A DNA stretch of 64,000 bases from Bog-532 sp963830385. Lineage in GTDB: Bacteria; Actinomycetota; Actinomycetes; Streptosporangiales; Streptosporangiaceae. The notes beneath the pieces are model-generated. The model worked only from the letters and a program-made list of their open reading frames with translations, ran no database searches and was not told where the DNA came from. Below are positions 12,437 through 20,333 of this stretch, one piece after another; position 1 is the stretch's first letter, and every line of letters begins with the position of its first letter. The stretch spans positions 1,116,001-1,180,000 of the forward strand of contig CAWHMD010000002.1 of assembly GCA_963830385.1 (NCBI GenBank). The letters are read 5' to 3'. The translations under genes were made by a program, and so were the position numbers.

Positions 12437-13296
12437 GAGTTGTCCTCCTGCTGGGCAGCGGCGGCCGGGGCGCCCCGGCGCTCGCGCGGCAGCCAGCCGA
12501 GGCTGGCCTCGGTGCTGGTGGTGGGCTTGTACTCCAGGCTGACCCAGCCCCGGTAGCCACGGTCCTGCAGCGCCGCCAGGTAGCGGTCGAGGTCGAGCTG
12601 GCCGCTGCCCGGCTCACCCCGGCCCGGCGCGTCGGCGATCTGCACGTGCCCGGTCACGCCGGCGTAGGCGGCGATGGCGGCGTCCAGGTCGTCGCCGTTG
12701 GCGGCCAGGTGGTACAGGTCGCACAGGAAGACCGTGTTGGCCGCCCCGGCCGCCCGGGCTCGGTCCACCGCGGCCACCGCGTCGGCGGCGGTGCGCAGCG
12801 GATAGGGCTTGGGCCCGCTCACCGGCTCTATGAAGACGCTGGCCCCGATGCCCGCGGCGGCCTTGGCCGCCAGCGCGATGTTCTCGGTGGCCAGCTCGTC
12901 CTGGGCCGCGGCCGGCACCCCGTCGACCCGGTTGCCGTACAGCGCGTTGAACCCGCGCACCCCCAGGCGTCCGCCGATCCCGGTGGCCACGTCGAGGCTG
13001 TCGCGGAACTCGCCGCTCCGGGCCGGAATCGACAGCACCCCGGCGTCCGGGCCGGCCAGGTCACCGGCGAAGAAGTTCAGCCCGATCAGGGCCACCCCGG
13101 CGTCCTCGACGGCGGCCACGAACTGGTCGACGTGGTGGTCCGCGGGCACTGGCCGGTCCGGCCACGGCCACCAGAACTCGATCGCCGTGAACCCGGCGGC
13201 GGCGGCCGCGGCCGGGCGCCACAGCAGCGGCTCCTCGGTGAACAGCAGCGAGCAGTTGGCCAGATAGGGAAGCGAGTGGCCGGCCTGAGATGTCAT
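12433..13296 (-). CDS. hyi: Hydroxypyruvate isomerase
   Basis: The 287-residue TIM-barrel protein contains FTAIEFWWPWPDRPVP, FNALYGNR, IEPVSGPKPYPL, FLCDLYHLAANG, GHVQIADAPGRGEPGSGQLD and WVSLEYKPTTSTEASLGWL, matching Hyi of glyoxylate operons, which interconverts hydroxypyruvate and tartronate semialdehyde. It is the first gene of the minus-strand purine/glyoxylate operon. The ATG lies only seven bases from a predicted pair of operators, so a bound repressor would block initiation directly. The C-terminus is rich in Ala and Gln and slightly longer than in E. coli. Confidence 0.92.
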   Translation of the reverse strand: MTSQAGHSLPYLANCSLLFTEEPLLWRPAAAAAAGFTAIEFWWPWPDRPVPADHHVDQFVAAVEDAGVALIGLNFFAGDLAGPDAGVLSIPARSGEFRDSLDVATGIGGRLGVRGFNALYGNRVDGVPAAAQDELATENIALAAKAAAGIGASVFIEPVSGPKPYPLRTAADAVAAVDRARAAGAANTVFLCDLYHLAANGDDLDAAIAAYAGVTGHVQIADAPGRGEPGSGQLDLDRYLAALQDRGYRGWVSLEYKPTTSTEASLGWLPRERRGAPAAAAQQEDNS

Positions 13297-13302
13297 TACG
13301 TT

Positions 13303-13338
13303 TTCCGTATCATGGAAGTTGTTTTCCGTTACATGGAT
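13303..13338. promoter_or_regulatory. Tandem operator pair upstream of hyi
   Basis: Two 15-bp imperfect dyads, TTCCGTATCATGGAA (13303-13317) and TTCCGTTACATGGAT (13324-13338), lie 21 bp apart start to start, or two helical turns. The same arrangement recurs at 13396 and 15782. Consensus of the six sites is TTCCGTATYAYGGAA. The position just before hyi and beside an IclR gene suggests they are the binding sites of that regulator. Confidence 0.7.
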
Positions 13339-13395
13339 GAGACTAGAGCGAGGTCTCGGGGTCGTCAACAGCCTGAGCCAGCCCAAGGCCGAAAA

Positions 13396-13431
13396 TTCTG
13401 TATTACGAATTTCAGATTTTGTATGATGGAA
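13396..13431. promoter_or_regulatory. Tandem operator pair over the iclR start
   Basis: TTCTGTATTACGAAT (13396-13410) and TTTTGTATGATGGAA (13417-13431) are again exactly 21 bp apart. The second site covers the ATG of the iclR gene, which implies negative autoregulation, and the pair lies in the divergent hyi/iclR intergenic region. These two are the weakest matches to the consensus. Confidence 0.6.
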
Positions 13432-14211
13432 AACGTGAACGACGCGCAGGACACCCGCCCCGCCGGGGGCGTGCAGTCGATCGAGCGAGCCTTCGACCTG
13501 CTGGAGATGCTGGCGGACGCGGGCGGCGCCATGGGCCTGTCCGAGCTGGCCACCGCCTCCGGCCTCCCTCTTCCTACAGTGCACCGCCTGATGCGCACCC
13601 TGGTCAACCGGGGGTACATCCGCCAGGAGGCCTCGCGCCGATACACGCTGGGGTCGAGGCTGATCCGGCTGGGCGAGATCTCCAGCCGGATGCTCGGCAC
13701 CTCGCTGCGGCCGTTCCTGGCCCAGGTGGTCCGGCTCACCGGCGAGACCGCCAACCTGGCCATGCTTGACGGCGACGAGATCGTCTACCTGGCCCAGGTG
13801 CCCAGCCCGCACCAGATGCGGATGTTCACCGAGCCGGGCCGCCGGGTCCGCACGCACGCCACCGCGGTCGGCAAGGCCCTGCTCGCCCAGTTGCCGCTGG
13901 CCGAGGCCCGGGCCCTGCTCGGGACCGGCGAGATGCCCGCGTTCACCCCGACCACGATCACCGACCCCGACCTGCTGATGGCCCACCTCGAGGTCATCCG
14001 CAAGCAGGGCTACGCGGTCGACGAGGGCGAGCAGGAGGTCGGGGTGCGCTGCTTCGCGGTGGCCGTCCCGGACGCGCCCGCCGCGCTGGCGGTGTCGGCG
14101 TCGGGGCCCGCCGGGCGGATGACCGACGACGCGGCGGCGCGGATCGTGCCCGCGCTGACCGGGATCGCGGCCGAGATCTCGAAGACCATCGCGGCCGAGG
14201 GCGCGGGCTGA
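13426..14211 (+). CDS. IclR-family regulator of the purine island
   Basis: The protein has an N-terminal winged helix (GGVQSIERAFDLLEMLA...LSELATASGLPLPTVHRLMRTL, about residues 12-75) and the IclR effector domain with GKALLAQLP and VDEGEQEVGVRCFAVAV. IclR proteins of this group, such as E. coli AllR, repress allantoin/glyoxylate genes and respond to small acids like allantoin or glyoxylate. The gene lies between hyi and the purine permease, and six operator-like dyads surround it. The start is ATG 13426, or the ATG three bases earlier; no clear ribosome site precedes either, and an operator overlaps the start. The specific inducer is an inference. Confidence 0.88.
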   Translation: MENVNDAQDTRPAGGVQSIERAFDLLEMLADAGGAMGLSELATASGLPLPTVHRLMRTLVNRGYIRQEASRRYTLGSRLIRLGEISSRMLGTSLRPFLAQVVRLTGETANLAMLDGDEIVYLAQVPSPHQMRMFTEPGRRVRTHATAVGKALLAQLPLAEARALLGTGEMPAFTPTTITDPDLLMAHLEVIRKQGYAVDEGEQEVGVRCFAVAVPDAPAALAVSASGPAGRMTDDAAARIVPALTGIAAEISKTIAAEGAG

Positions 14212-14250
14212 GCCAGCGCCCCCGGCGTCGCGGTGTCCCCTTCGTACCAT

Positions 14251-14271
14251 CGGTATACGGTATTCGGTATG
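14251..14271. repeat. Three tandem CGGTATN heptads between convergent genes
   Basis: CGGTATA, CGGTATT and CGGTATG follow each other without gaps in the 70-base convergent space between the iclR and permease stops. They do not match the 15-bp operator consensus and show no hairpin. The function is unknown. Confidence 0.4.
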
Positions 14272-14281
14272 TTGATTCTGG

Positions 14282-15721
14282 TCAGCTGATCGGGTCGTCC
14301 GGCACACCGCCCTCGGGCACGTTGAGCGCCACCCCGCCCTCGCGGACGGCCACGCTGACCGCGCTCTCACCCTTGGGCGCGCGGGTCCAGTGGTTGAACA
14401 CCAGGTTGAGGACGAACACCACGATCACCGTCGAGGTGATGCTGGACCCGAAGATGACCTGGAAGTCCGTCGGGAAGTGCTCGTAGAAGGCCGGCTGCAC
14501 GGCCGGGATCAGGCCGACCGAGAACGACACCGCGACGATGAGCAGGTTATGGTTGCCGTCGAAGGACGCCTTGTGCAGGGTCTGGATGCCGACCGCGGTC
14601 ACCATCGCGAACATCACGGTGGCGGCGCCGCCGATCACCGGGCCGGGCACGTTGGCCACGACCTGGCCGATCTTGGGCAGGATGCCCAGCAGGACCAGCA
14701 GCGCGCCGCATGTGGCGACCACCCAGCGGCTGCGGACCCGGGTCAGCCCGACCAGCCCGACGTTCTCCGCGAAGGCGGTGTCCGGGAACGAGTTGAAGAA
14801 CCCCGCCAGCACGGCCGACAGCCCGTCGGTGGCCAGGCCGCGGGCCAGGTCGGCCGGGGTCAGCTTCTTGTCGACCATCTCGGCCACCGCCAGCATGTCG
14901 GCGGTCGACTCGGTGTAGGTGACCAGCATGACGATGCACATCGAGATGATCGCGGCGGCCTCGAACTTCGGGTGACCGAACCGGAACACGCCGCTGAAGC
15001 CGACCCACTTGGACGAGCTCACGCTGGAGAAGTCCAGCAGGTGCATGGGCCAGGCCACCAGGGTGCCGATGACGATCGACAGCAGCACCGCGATCTGGCT
15101 GATGAAGCCGCGGAACACCCGGGTGATGACCACGATGATCAGCATCACCAGGCCGGCCAGGGCGATGTGGGAGATCTGGCCGAAGGACTTCGAGGTGGGG
15201 TCGTCGCCGGCGATCAGGCTGACGTCGGCGCCGATCAGCGACAGCCCGATGACGCAGATGACCGTGCCCGCCACCAGCGGCGGGAAGAAGCGCACCAGCA
15301 TCGAGAACGGCTTGGCGATGAGCAGGCCGAACACGCCCGCGCAGAGCAGCGCCCCGTACACCGCGGCCAGCCCGTACTGCTGGGCGATGATGATCATCGG
15401 GCTCAGCACGGTGAACGTGGCGCCGGCCACCACCGGCAGCCGGACCCCCAGGATCTTGCCGATGCCGACGCTCTGGATCAGCGTGGCCACCCCGGACACC
15501 AGCAGGTCGGCGTTGACCAGCAGCCCGATGGTGGACGTGGGCAGCTTCAGCGTCCCGCCCACGATGAGCGGCACCGCCACCGCACCCGCGTACATGATGA
15601 AAAGGTGCTGCAGGCCGAGGATGAACAGCCGGTGGGCCGGCAGCACCTCGTCCACCGGATGAACTGACAGCTGGTCCGGGGCGTTGGGCGGCGGGGGTTC
15701 GGTGGTGTTGGTCAGCGACAT
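14282..15721 (-). CDS. NCS2-family purine (urate/xanthine) permease
   Basis: This is a 479-residue polytopic membrane protein with about 12-14 hydrophobic segments. It begins with the family motif QHLFIMYAGAVAVPLIVGG and carries the nucleobase-ascorbate-transporter signature FFNSFPDTAFAENVGLVGLT, including the E-N-x-G-x4-T-R core. NCS2 carriers are proton symporters for xanthine, urate or uracil; the surrounding uricase and xanthine dehydrogenase genes favour urate or xanthine. GGGAG precedes the ATG. It is divergent from uraD across a double operator at 15782-15817, so uptake and ring opening should be co-induced. Confidence 0.92.
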   Translation of the reverse strand: MSLTNTTEPPPPNAPDQLSVHPVDEVLPAHRLFILGLQHLFIMYAGAVAVPLIVGGTLKLPTSTIGLLVNADLLVSGVATLIQSVGIGKILGVRLPVVAGATFTVLSPMIIIAQQYGLAAVYGALLCAGVFGLLIAKPFSMLVRFFPPLVAGTVICVIGLSLIGADVSLIAGDDPTSKSFGQISHIALAGLVMLIIVVITRVFRGFISQIAVLLSIVIGTLVAWPMHLLDFSSVSSSKWVGFSGVFRFGHPKFEAAAIISMCIVMLVTYTESTADMLAVAEMVDKKLTPADLARGLATDGLSAVLAGFFNSFPDTAFAENVGLVGLTRVRSRWVVATCGALLVLLGILPKIGQVVANVPGPVIGGAATVMFAMVTAVGIQTLHKASFDGNHNLLIVAVSFSVGLIPAVQPAFYEHFPTDFQVIFGSSITSTVIVVFVLNLVFNHWTRAPKGESAVSVAVREGGVALNVPEGGVPDDPIS

Positions 15722-15781
15722 GACGGCTCCCGGGGGCGTGGCCCCACGTTGACGACGGCTTCGGTCCTACTACTTCCAAAA

Positions 15782-15817
15782 TTCCGTATTACGAAATATG
15801 GTTTCCGTATTACAGAT
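15782..15817. promoter_or_regulatory. Tandem operator pair between permease and uraD
   Basis: TTCCGTATTACGAAA (15782-15796) and TTCCGTATTACAGAT (15803-15817) repeat the 15-bp dyad with the same 21-bp spacing seen near hyi and iclR. They sit 61-96 bases from the permease start and 62-97 bases from the uraD start, so one regulator can control both directions. Confidence 0.7.
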
Positions 15818-15878
15818 AAGTTAGATTCATCACGTGGATGGGTCAAGGGGTCCGGCCGACCGGGATGGAAGGAGTGCG

Positions 15879-16433
15879 GTGAGCACCGCAGGCAAAACCA
15901 CCGCGGAGGGGCCTCCTCCGGAGGGGCCTCCTCTGGAGGGGATCGGGCTGGCGGCCTTCAACGCGCTGCCGGCCGCGCAGGCCCGGGACGCCCTGCTGGC
16001 GTGCTGCCAGGCCGGCCGCTGGGCCGCGGAGGTGGCGGACGGCCGGCCGTACCCGTCGCGGGCCGCGCTGCTGGCCGCGGCGGCCGCGGCGCTCACCGAC
16101 GCCGACGCGGCGGAGGCGCTGGCCGGCCACCCTCGCATCGGGCAGGCGCCGGGCGCCGCCCACAGCTCCTGGTCCCGGTCCGAGCAGTCCGGGATGGCCA
16201 GCGCCGACGACCAGATCCGGGCCGAACTGGCCGCCGGCAACCGGGCCTACGAGGACCGGTTCGGCCACATCTACCTGGTCTGCGCGGCCGGCCGCAGCGC
16301 CGCCGAGTTGCTCGCCATCCTGCGCGGGCGGCTGGGCAACGACCCTCGGGCCGAGCGCCAGGTCGTCCGGGACGAGCTGATCAAGATCAACGACCTGCGG
16401 CTGATCAAGCTGATCGGACAGGAAGCCTCATGA
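15879..16433 (+). CDS. uraD: OHCU decarboxylase
   Basis: The 184-residue protein belongs to the 2-oxo-4-hydroxy-4-carboxy-5-ureidoimidazoline decarboxylase family: AAFNALPAAQARDALLACC, the catalytic-His motif AGHPRIGQ, WSRSEQSGM with the conserved Glu, and FGHIYLVCAAGRSAAELLAIL. It makes S-allantoin from OHCU, the last step before AllB. The start is GTG 15879 with AAGGAG five bases upstream; an ATG at 15834 in the same frame lacks that support. The stop overlaps the uraH start (ATGA). Confidence 0.94.
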   Translation: MSTAGKTTAEGPPPEGPPLEGIGLAAFNALPAAQARDALLACCQAGRWAAEVADGRPYPSRAALLAAAAAALTDADAAEALAGHPRIGQAPGAAHSSWSRSEQSGMASADDQIRAELAAGNRAYEDRFGHIYLVCAAGRSAAELLAILRGRLGNDPRAERQVVRDELIKINDLRLIKLIGQEAS

Positions 16434-16756
16434 GCACGGTGACGACGCACGTCCTGGACACCGCGCTCGGGCAGCCCGCGGCCGGGGTCGCGGTGCGGCT
16501 GGAGTCGGCCACCGGGGTCGTGGTGGCCTCGGGGGTGACCGACGCCGACGGCCGGGTCCGTGAGCTGGGCCCGGACGACCTGGCGGCCGGGGTGTACCGG
16601 ATCTGGTTCGGCATCGGGGACTACTTCGCCCGGGACCAGCGCCGCACGTTTTATCCCGAGGCGACGGTGACCTTCGAGGTCGGGGACGGTGGCGGGCACT
16701 ACCACGTCCCGCTCACCCTGAGCCCGTTCGCCTACTCGACGTACCGGGGCAGTTAG
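16430..16756 (+). CDS. uraH: 5-hydroxyisourate hydrolase (transthyretin-like)
   Basis: This 108-residue transthyretin fold begins STVTTHVLDTALGQPAAGV with the N-terminal HVLD His, has VYRIWFG...YFPE-like FYPEATVTF, and ends with the family tag YRGS. It hydrolyses 5-hydroxyisourate, the product of uricase, to OHCU for UraD. It is coupled to uraD by an ATGA overlap. No signal peptide is present, so it acts in the cytosol. Confidence 0.95.
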   Translation: MSTVTTHVLDTALGQPAAGVAVRLESATGVVVASGVTDADGRVRELGPDDLAAGVYRIWFGIGDYFARDQRRTFYPEATVTFEVGDGGGHYHVPLTLSPFAYSTYRGS

Positions 16757-17236
16757 GCGGCCGTCAGGCCGGGACGGCGGCCGGGTGCGGGCGGAGTCCC
16801 ACCACCGGGAGCCTCCGGCGTCACCGGGTGCTCGGGAGTCTCAGGAGCCACCCGTTCCTACGTGCTCGTTGGCGCCTTTGAGCACACAGCCTGCGGCGCG
16901 CGGCATGCGCACACCCCGGGCCGGGCTGGCCCATCCCGTCGCCGTCGTCCCGCCGGCTGGGGTCTTCGTGCGAGGACCCGGTGGCCGACCCGGTCAGGCC
17001 TTCGGCGCCAGGCAGAGTGCGCCTGGCTGGCCGGCCAGCGTGGGGCCGGCCGCTCCCTCCCGGTCCTCACCGTCAGGACACCGCCAACAAGTCACCTCGC
17101 AGGCCCGGAGTTCCACCGCCTGCGCGGCCACCCGCAGCTGGTGCGGTGCCGGGCGCGTCTGCCGGGTCATGATCGACTGGCCGGTTGCGTTGTCAGTGAA
17201 TAGCGCCGTCAACGCAACCCGGCGCCGTATCCGCGG
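16757..17236. other. Convergent intergenic region, no supported gene
   Basis: These 480 bases lie between the stops of uraH (+) and cofD (-). GC-rich open frames exist on both strands, but none shows a recognisable domain, ribosome site or consistent codon bias. The one structure I see is an inverted repeat, GGTTGCGTT at 17183-17191 and AACGCAACC at 17211-17219 (nine perfect pairs, 19-base loop). It lies just past the cofD stop and may serve as its transcription terminator or a 3' stabiliser; there is no U-run. Confidence 0.5.
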
Positions 17237-18187
17237 TCAGCTGCCAAGGAGGGCCGTGAGTAGGGAGTCCGGACTGACACCCCGATGGAGCAGCAGGTCG
17301 GCGGCCACCGGCTGGGGACCCTGGGCCTCGATCCGAGCGCCTTCGCCCTGGTCGGCGCGGTCATAGATCAGGCGGGCGCAGATGTCGCGGTACAGGCGGG
17401 CCACGCCGGAGGCCGAGGCCGGGAGGTTGATCGCGGCCAGCAGGGCGGCGCGGGCCTCGCCCCGGCGGCGCTCGCCTTCGTCGGCGAACGGGATGCCGGC
17501 GACCACCGGGGAGACCGCCACCACCCGGTCGCGGCGTTGTTCGAGGGCTTTGGTCACGCCGGGCAGGCCGAGGATCGGCAGCATGGCGGCCACCGGGTTG
17601 CTCGGACCGAGGATGATCAGGTCGGCCGACTCGATGGCGGCCAGCACGCCGGGGGCCGGCGCCGCCGTGCCGATGCCGTCGAAGCGGACGCCGCGCACGC
17701 CCGGGGCGGCCTGCTCGCGGACCAGGTACTCCTCGTAGTGCAGGAGGCGGCCGTCGGTGGTGGTGATCATGGTGGTGACGTCGTGGTCGGTCATCGGCAG
17801 GACCCGCACCCGCACGCCGAGGGCGGCGGTGAGCCGGGCGGTCACCCCGGTCAGCGTCGCACCGCTGCTGAGCAGGCCGGTGCGGTACAACTGGGTCCCC
17901 AGGTCCAGGTCGCCGAGGCTGAACCAGCTCTCGCCGCCGAGGTCCCGCAGGGCCGTCATGGCGCGGAACGACTCGTCCCGGACCCCCCAGCCCCGGTCCG
18001 GGTCCTGGCGGCCGGCCAGCGCGTACAGGGTGGTGTCGATGTCCGGGCAGATCCGCAGGCCGTGCAGGCGCAGGTCGTCGGCGGTGTTGACGACCAGGGT
18101 GAGGCGGGCCGGGCCGACCGCCCGGGCCAGCACCCGCCACAGCCGGGACGCGCCGATGCCGCCGCCCAGGCCGACGATCCCGGCCAC
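17237..18187 (-). CDS. cofD: 2-phospho-L-lactate transferase (F420 biosynthesis)
   Basis: The 316-residue protein contains GLGGGIGASRLWRVLAR, VVNTADDLRLHGLRICPDIDTTLYAL and PSNPVAAMLPIL, the signature blocks of CofD/FbiA. This enzyme joins the lactyl-type phosphoester to the deazaflavin Fo during coenzyme F420 synthesis. The only usable start is a GTG at 18187, since a stop lies five codons upstream in frame. The usual partner fbiB (gamma-glutamyl ligase) is not adjacent, so the F420 genes must be split in this genome. It is divergent from the response regulator. Confidence 0.9.
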   Translation of the reverse strand: MAGIVGLGGGIGASRLWRVLARAVGPARLTLVVNTADDLRLHGLRICPDIDTTLYALAGRQDPDRGWGVRDESFRAMTALRDLGGESWFSLGDLDLGTQLYRTGLLSSGATLTGVTARLTAALGVRVRVLPMTDHDVTTMITTTDGRLLHYEEYLVREQAAPGVRGVRFDGIGTAAPAPGVLAAIESADLIILGPSNPVAAMLPILGLPGVTKALEQRRDRVVAVSPVVAGIPFADEGERRRGEARAALLAAINLPASASGVARLYRDICARLIYDRADQGEGARIEAQGPQPVAADLLLHRGVSPDSLLTALLGS

Positions 18188-18325
18188 CTCAGCGCCTGCC
18201 GTTCATAGCTCACTCCGTTTTCCGAGCGTTGCGCGGCTCATCATAAACGCTGAGCTATTGCCGCTGGCCGGCCCGGCGAGAGACGATCAACCAGGCACCG
18301 CAGCCGAATCCGTGGGGGCGCCCTG

Positions 18326-19048
18326 ATGGCGGACAGCACGCCGCGGCAGATCCTGGTCGTGGATGACGACGAACGGGTCCGCACGCTCCTGTCCTGGCAG
18401 CTGGAGGCCGAGGGGTACTCGGTGCGGTCGGCCGCGGACGGGGCCGACGCCCTCGACCGCATCGTCCGCGACCGCCCCGACCTGATGATCCTCGACCTCT
18501 CGCTGCCGGGGGTGGGCGGCCTGGACGTGCTGCGCCAGGTCCGCCAGCAGGACGAGCCAGCGGGGATCGCCCCGCTGCCGGTGATCATCTTGTCCGGCCG
18601 CAGCGGCGAGACCGACCGCATCGTCGGGCTGGACTTCGGCGCGGACGACTACCTGGTCAAGCCGTTCTCCCCGGGCGAGCTGGCGGCCCGGGTCCGGTCG
18701 GTGCTCCGCCGGGCCGCGCCGCCGGGCGGTACCGGCCCGGGACCGGCCCGCGACGGCCACCGCGACCTGCGGATCGACGAGGCCGCCCGGGAGGTGTTCG
18801 TCCGGGAGCAGCTGGTGGACCTCACCGCCCGCGAGTACGACCTGCTGGCCTTTCTGGCCCGGCATCCCCGCCAGGTGTTCACCCGGGCCCAGCTGCTGCG
18901 GTCGGTGTGGGACAGCGAGGCGGACTGGCAGAGCGACGCCACGGTGACCGAGCACGTGCACCGGCTGCGGGCCAAGCTGGAGGACGACCCGGCCCAGCCG
19001 CGCTGGCTGCACACGGTCCGCGGGGTCGGCTACCGGATGGACGCCTGA
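18326..19048 (+). CDS. OmpR/PhoB-type response regulator
   Basis: The 240-residue protein has a receiver domain (ILVVDDDERVRTLL; phospho-acceptor Asp in LMILDLSLPG; Thr/Ser in ILSGRSG; Lys in DYLVKPF) and a winged-helix output domain (LTAREYDLLAFLARHPRQVFTRAQLL...VHRLRAKLE...VRGVGYRM). It is a DNA-binding regulator driven by the kinase that starts one base after its stop. The target genes are not shown by the sequence. GGGGG precedes the ATG. Confidence 0.94.
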   Translation: MADSTPRQILVVDDDERVRTLLSWQLEAEGYSVRSAADGADALDRIVRDRPDLMILDLSLPGVGGLDVLRQVRQQDEPAGIAPLPVIILSGRSGETDRIVGLDFGADDYLVKPFSPGELAARVRSVLRRAAPPGGTGPGPARDGHRDLRIDEAAREVFVREQLVDLTAREYDLLAFLARHPRQVFTRAQLLRSVWDSEADWQSDATVTEHVHRLRAKLEDDPAQPRWLHTVRGVGYRMDA

Positions 19049-19049
19049 C

Positions 19050-20333
19050 GTGACGGCCGACGCCGCCGCCACGGCCAGCGACCTGAGCCACGCTGACAGC
19101 CTCGGGCTGCTGCACAAGCAGACCGCGGTGCTGGAGCTGCTGGCCTCCGGAGCCCCGCTGACCGAGGTGCTGACCAGCGTGGTCATCGCGCTGGAGGAGC
19201 TGATGGACGGGGCCCGCTGCTCGATTCTGCTGCTGGACGCCGAGACCGCCACGCTGCGGCACGGGGCGGCCCCGACGCTGCCGGTGAGCTACTCCCGTGC
19301 CATCGACGGCATGAGCATCGGGCCGGACGCCGGCTCGTGCGGCACCGCCGCCTACTTCGGCACCCCGGTCATCGCCGAGGACATCGCGGCCGACCCCCGG
19401 TGGGAGCGGTACCGGGCCACCGCGATGCCGTACGGGCTGCGGTCCTGCTGGTCCAGCCCGATCAGCGGCCGGACCGGTTGCATGGGCACGTTCGCGGTCT
19501 ACCGCGACCACGCCCACCAGCCCGGCCCCCGCGAGCGGGAGCTGGTGCAGCGGTTCAGCCACCTGGCCTCGATCGCCATCGACCACGAGCGGCTGTTCGG
19601 CGCGCGCCGGGAGGCCGAGATAGCCCGGAGTGCGGCCGAATCAGCCAGCCAGGCCAAGTCGGCCTTCGCCACCGCGCTCAGTCACGAGCTGCGCACCCCG
19701 CTGCAGGCCATCGCCGGGTTCACCGAGCTGCTGAGCACGCTCCCGCTGAACGAGGAGCGGCGCGCGGCGGCGCTGGGCCACATCCAGGACGCCACCGCCC
19801 ACATCGCGGCGCTGGTCGACGACGTGCTGGACATCGCCAAGATCGAGGCAGGCGCGCTGTCGCTGCAGCTCACCGACGTGGACGTGGCCACCGTCATCCA
19901 GGACGTGCTGGACCTGGTCAGCCCGCTGGCCGCCGACCGGGGTATCACCCTGCACCCGCGGCCGGTCACCGGCACGGTCCGGGCCGACGAGCGCCGGTTG
20001 CGCCAGGTGCTGATCAACCTGGTCACCAACGCCGTCCGCTACAACCGGCCCGCGGGCACGGTCGAGGTCGCCGCCGAACCTGGTGACAGCGTGATCGGCA
20101 TCGCGGTCACCGACAACGGCCCGGGGATCCCGGCCGGGCAGCTGGACCGGCTGTTCGTGCCGTTCGACCGGCTCAGCGCCGAACAGGGACGAGAACAGGG
20201 CGCCGGGCTGGGGCTGCCGCTGGCCCGCGGCCTGGCCGAGGCCATGGGGGGCGAGCTGGCGGTGACCAGCCGCCCCGGCGCGGGCAGCACGTTCACGGTC
20301 CGGCTCCCCTGGGCGGGTCTCAGCCCAGCGTGA
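19050..20333 (+). CDS. Soluble GAF-domain sensor histidine kinase
   Basis: The 427-residue protein starts with GTG 19050 and has no membrane segment. An N-terminal GAF domain (about 20-170, with GPDAGSCGTAAYFGTPVIAEDI) is followed by a HisKA helix with FATALSHELRTPLQAI (phospho-His) and an ATPase with NLVTNAVRYN, VTDNGPGIP and GAGLGLPLARGLAEAMGG. It should sense a cytosolic ligand or redox signal and phosphorylate the upstream regulator. Its last 14 bases overlap the convergent P450 gene. Confidence 0.93.
   Translation: MTADAAATASDLSHADSLGLLHKQTAVLELLASGAPLTEVLTSVVIALEELMDGARCSILLLDAETATLRHGAAPTLPVSYSRAIDGMSIGPDAGSCGTAAYFGTPVIAEDIAADPRWERYRATAMPYGLRSCWSSPISGRTGCMGTFAVYRDHAHQPGPRERELVQRFSHLASIAIDHERLFGARREAEIARSAAESASQAKSAFATALSHELRTPLQAIAGFTELLSTLPLNEERRAAALGHIQDATAHIAALVDDVLDIAKIEAGALSLQLTDVDVATVIQDVLDLVSPLAADRGITLHPRPVTGTVRADERRLRQVLINLVTNAVRYNRPAGTVEVAAEPGDSVIGIAVTDNGPGIPAGQLDRLFVPFDRLSAEQGREQGAGLGLPLARGLAEAMGGELAVTSRPGAGSTFTVRLPWAGLSPA

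Noticed and set aside
16994..17212. 72-residue minus-strand frame with a CxxC-like TCWRCPD motif
   Set aside because: There is no ribosome site, no homology I recognise, and overlapping frames on both strands look equally open.
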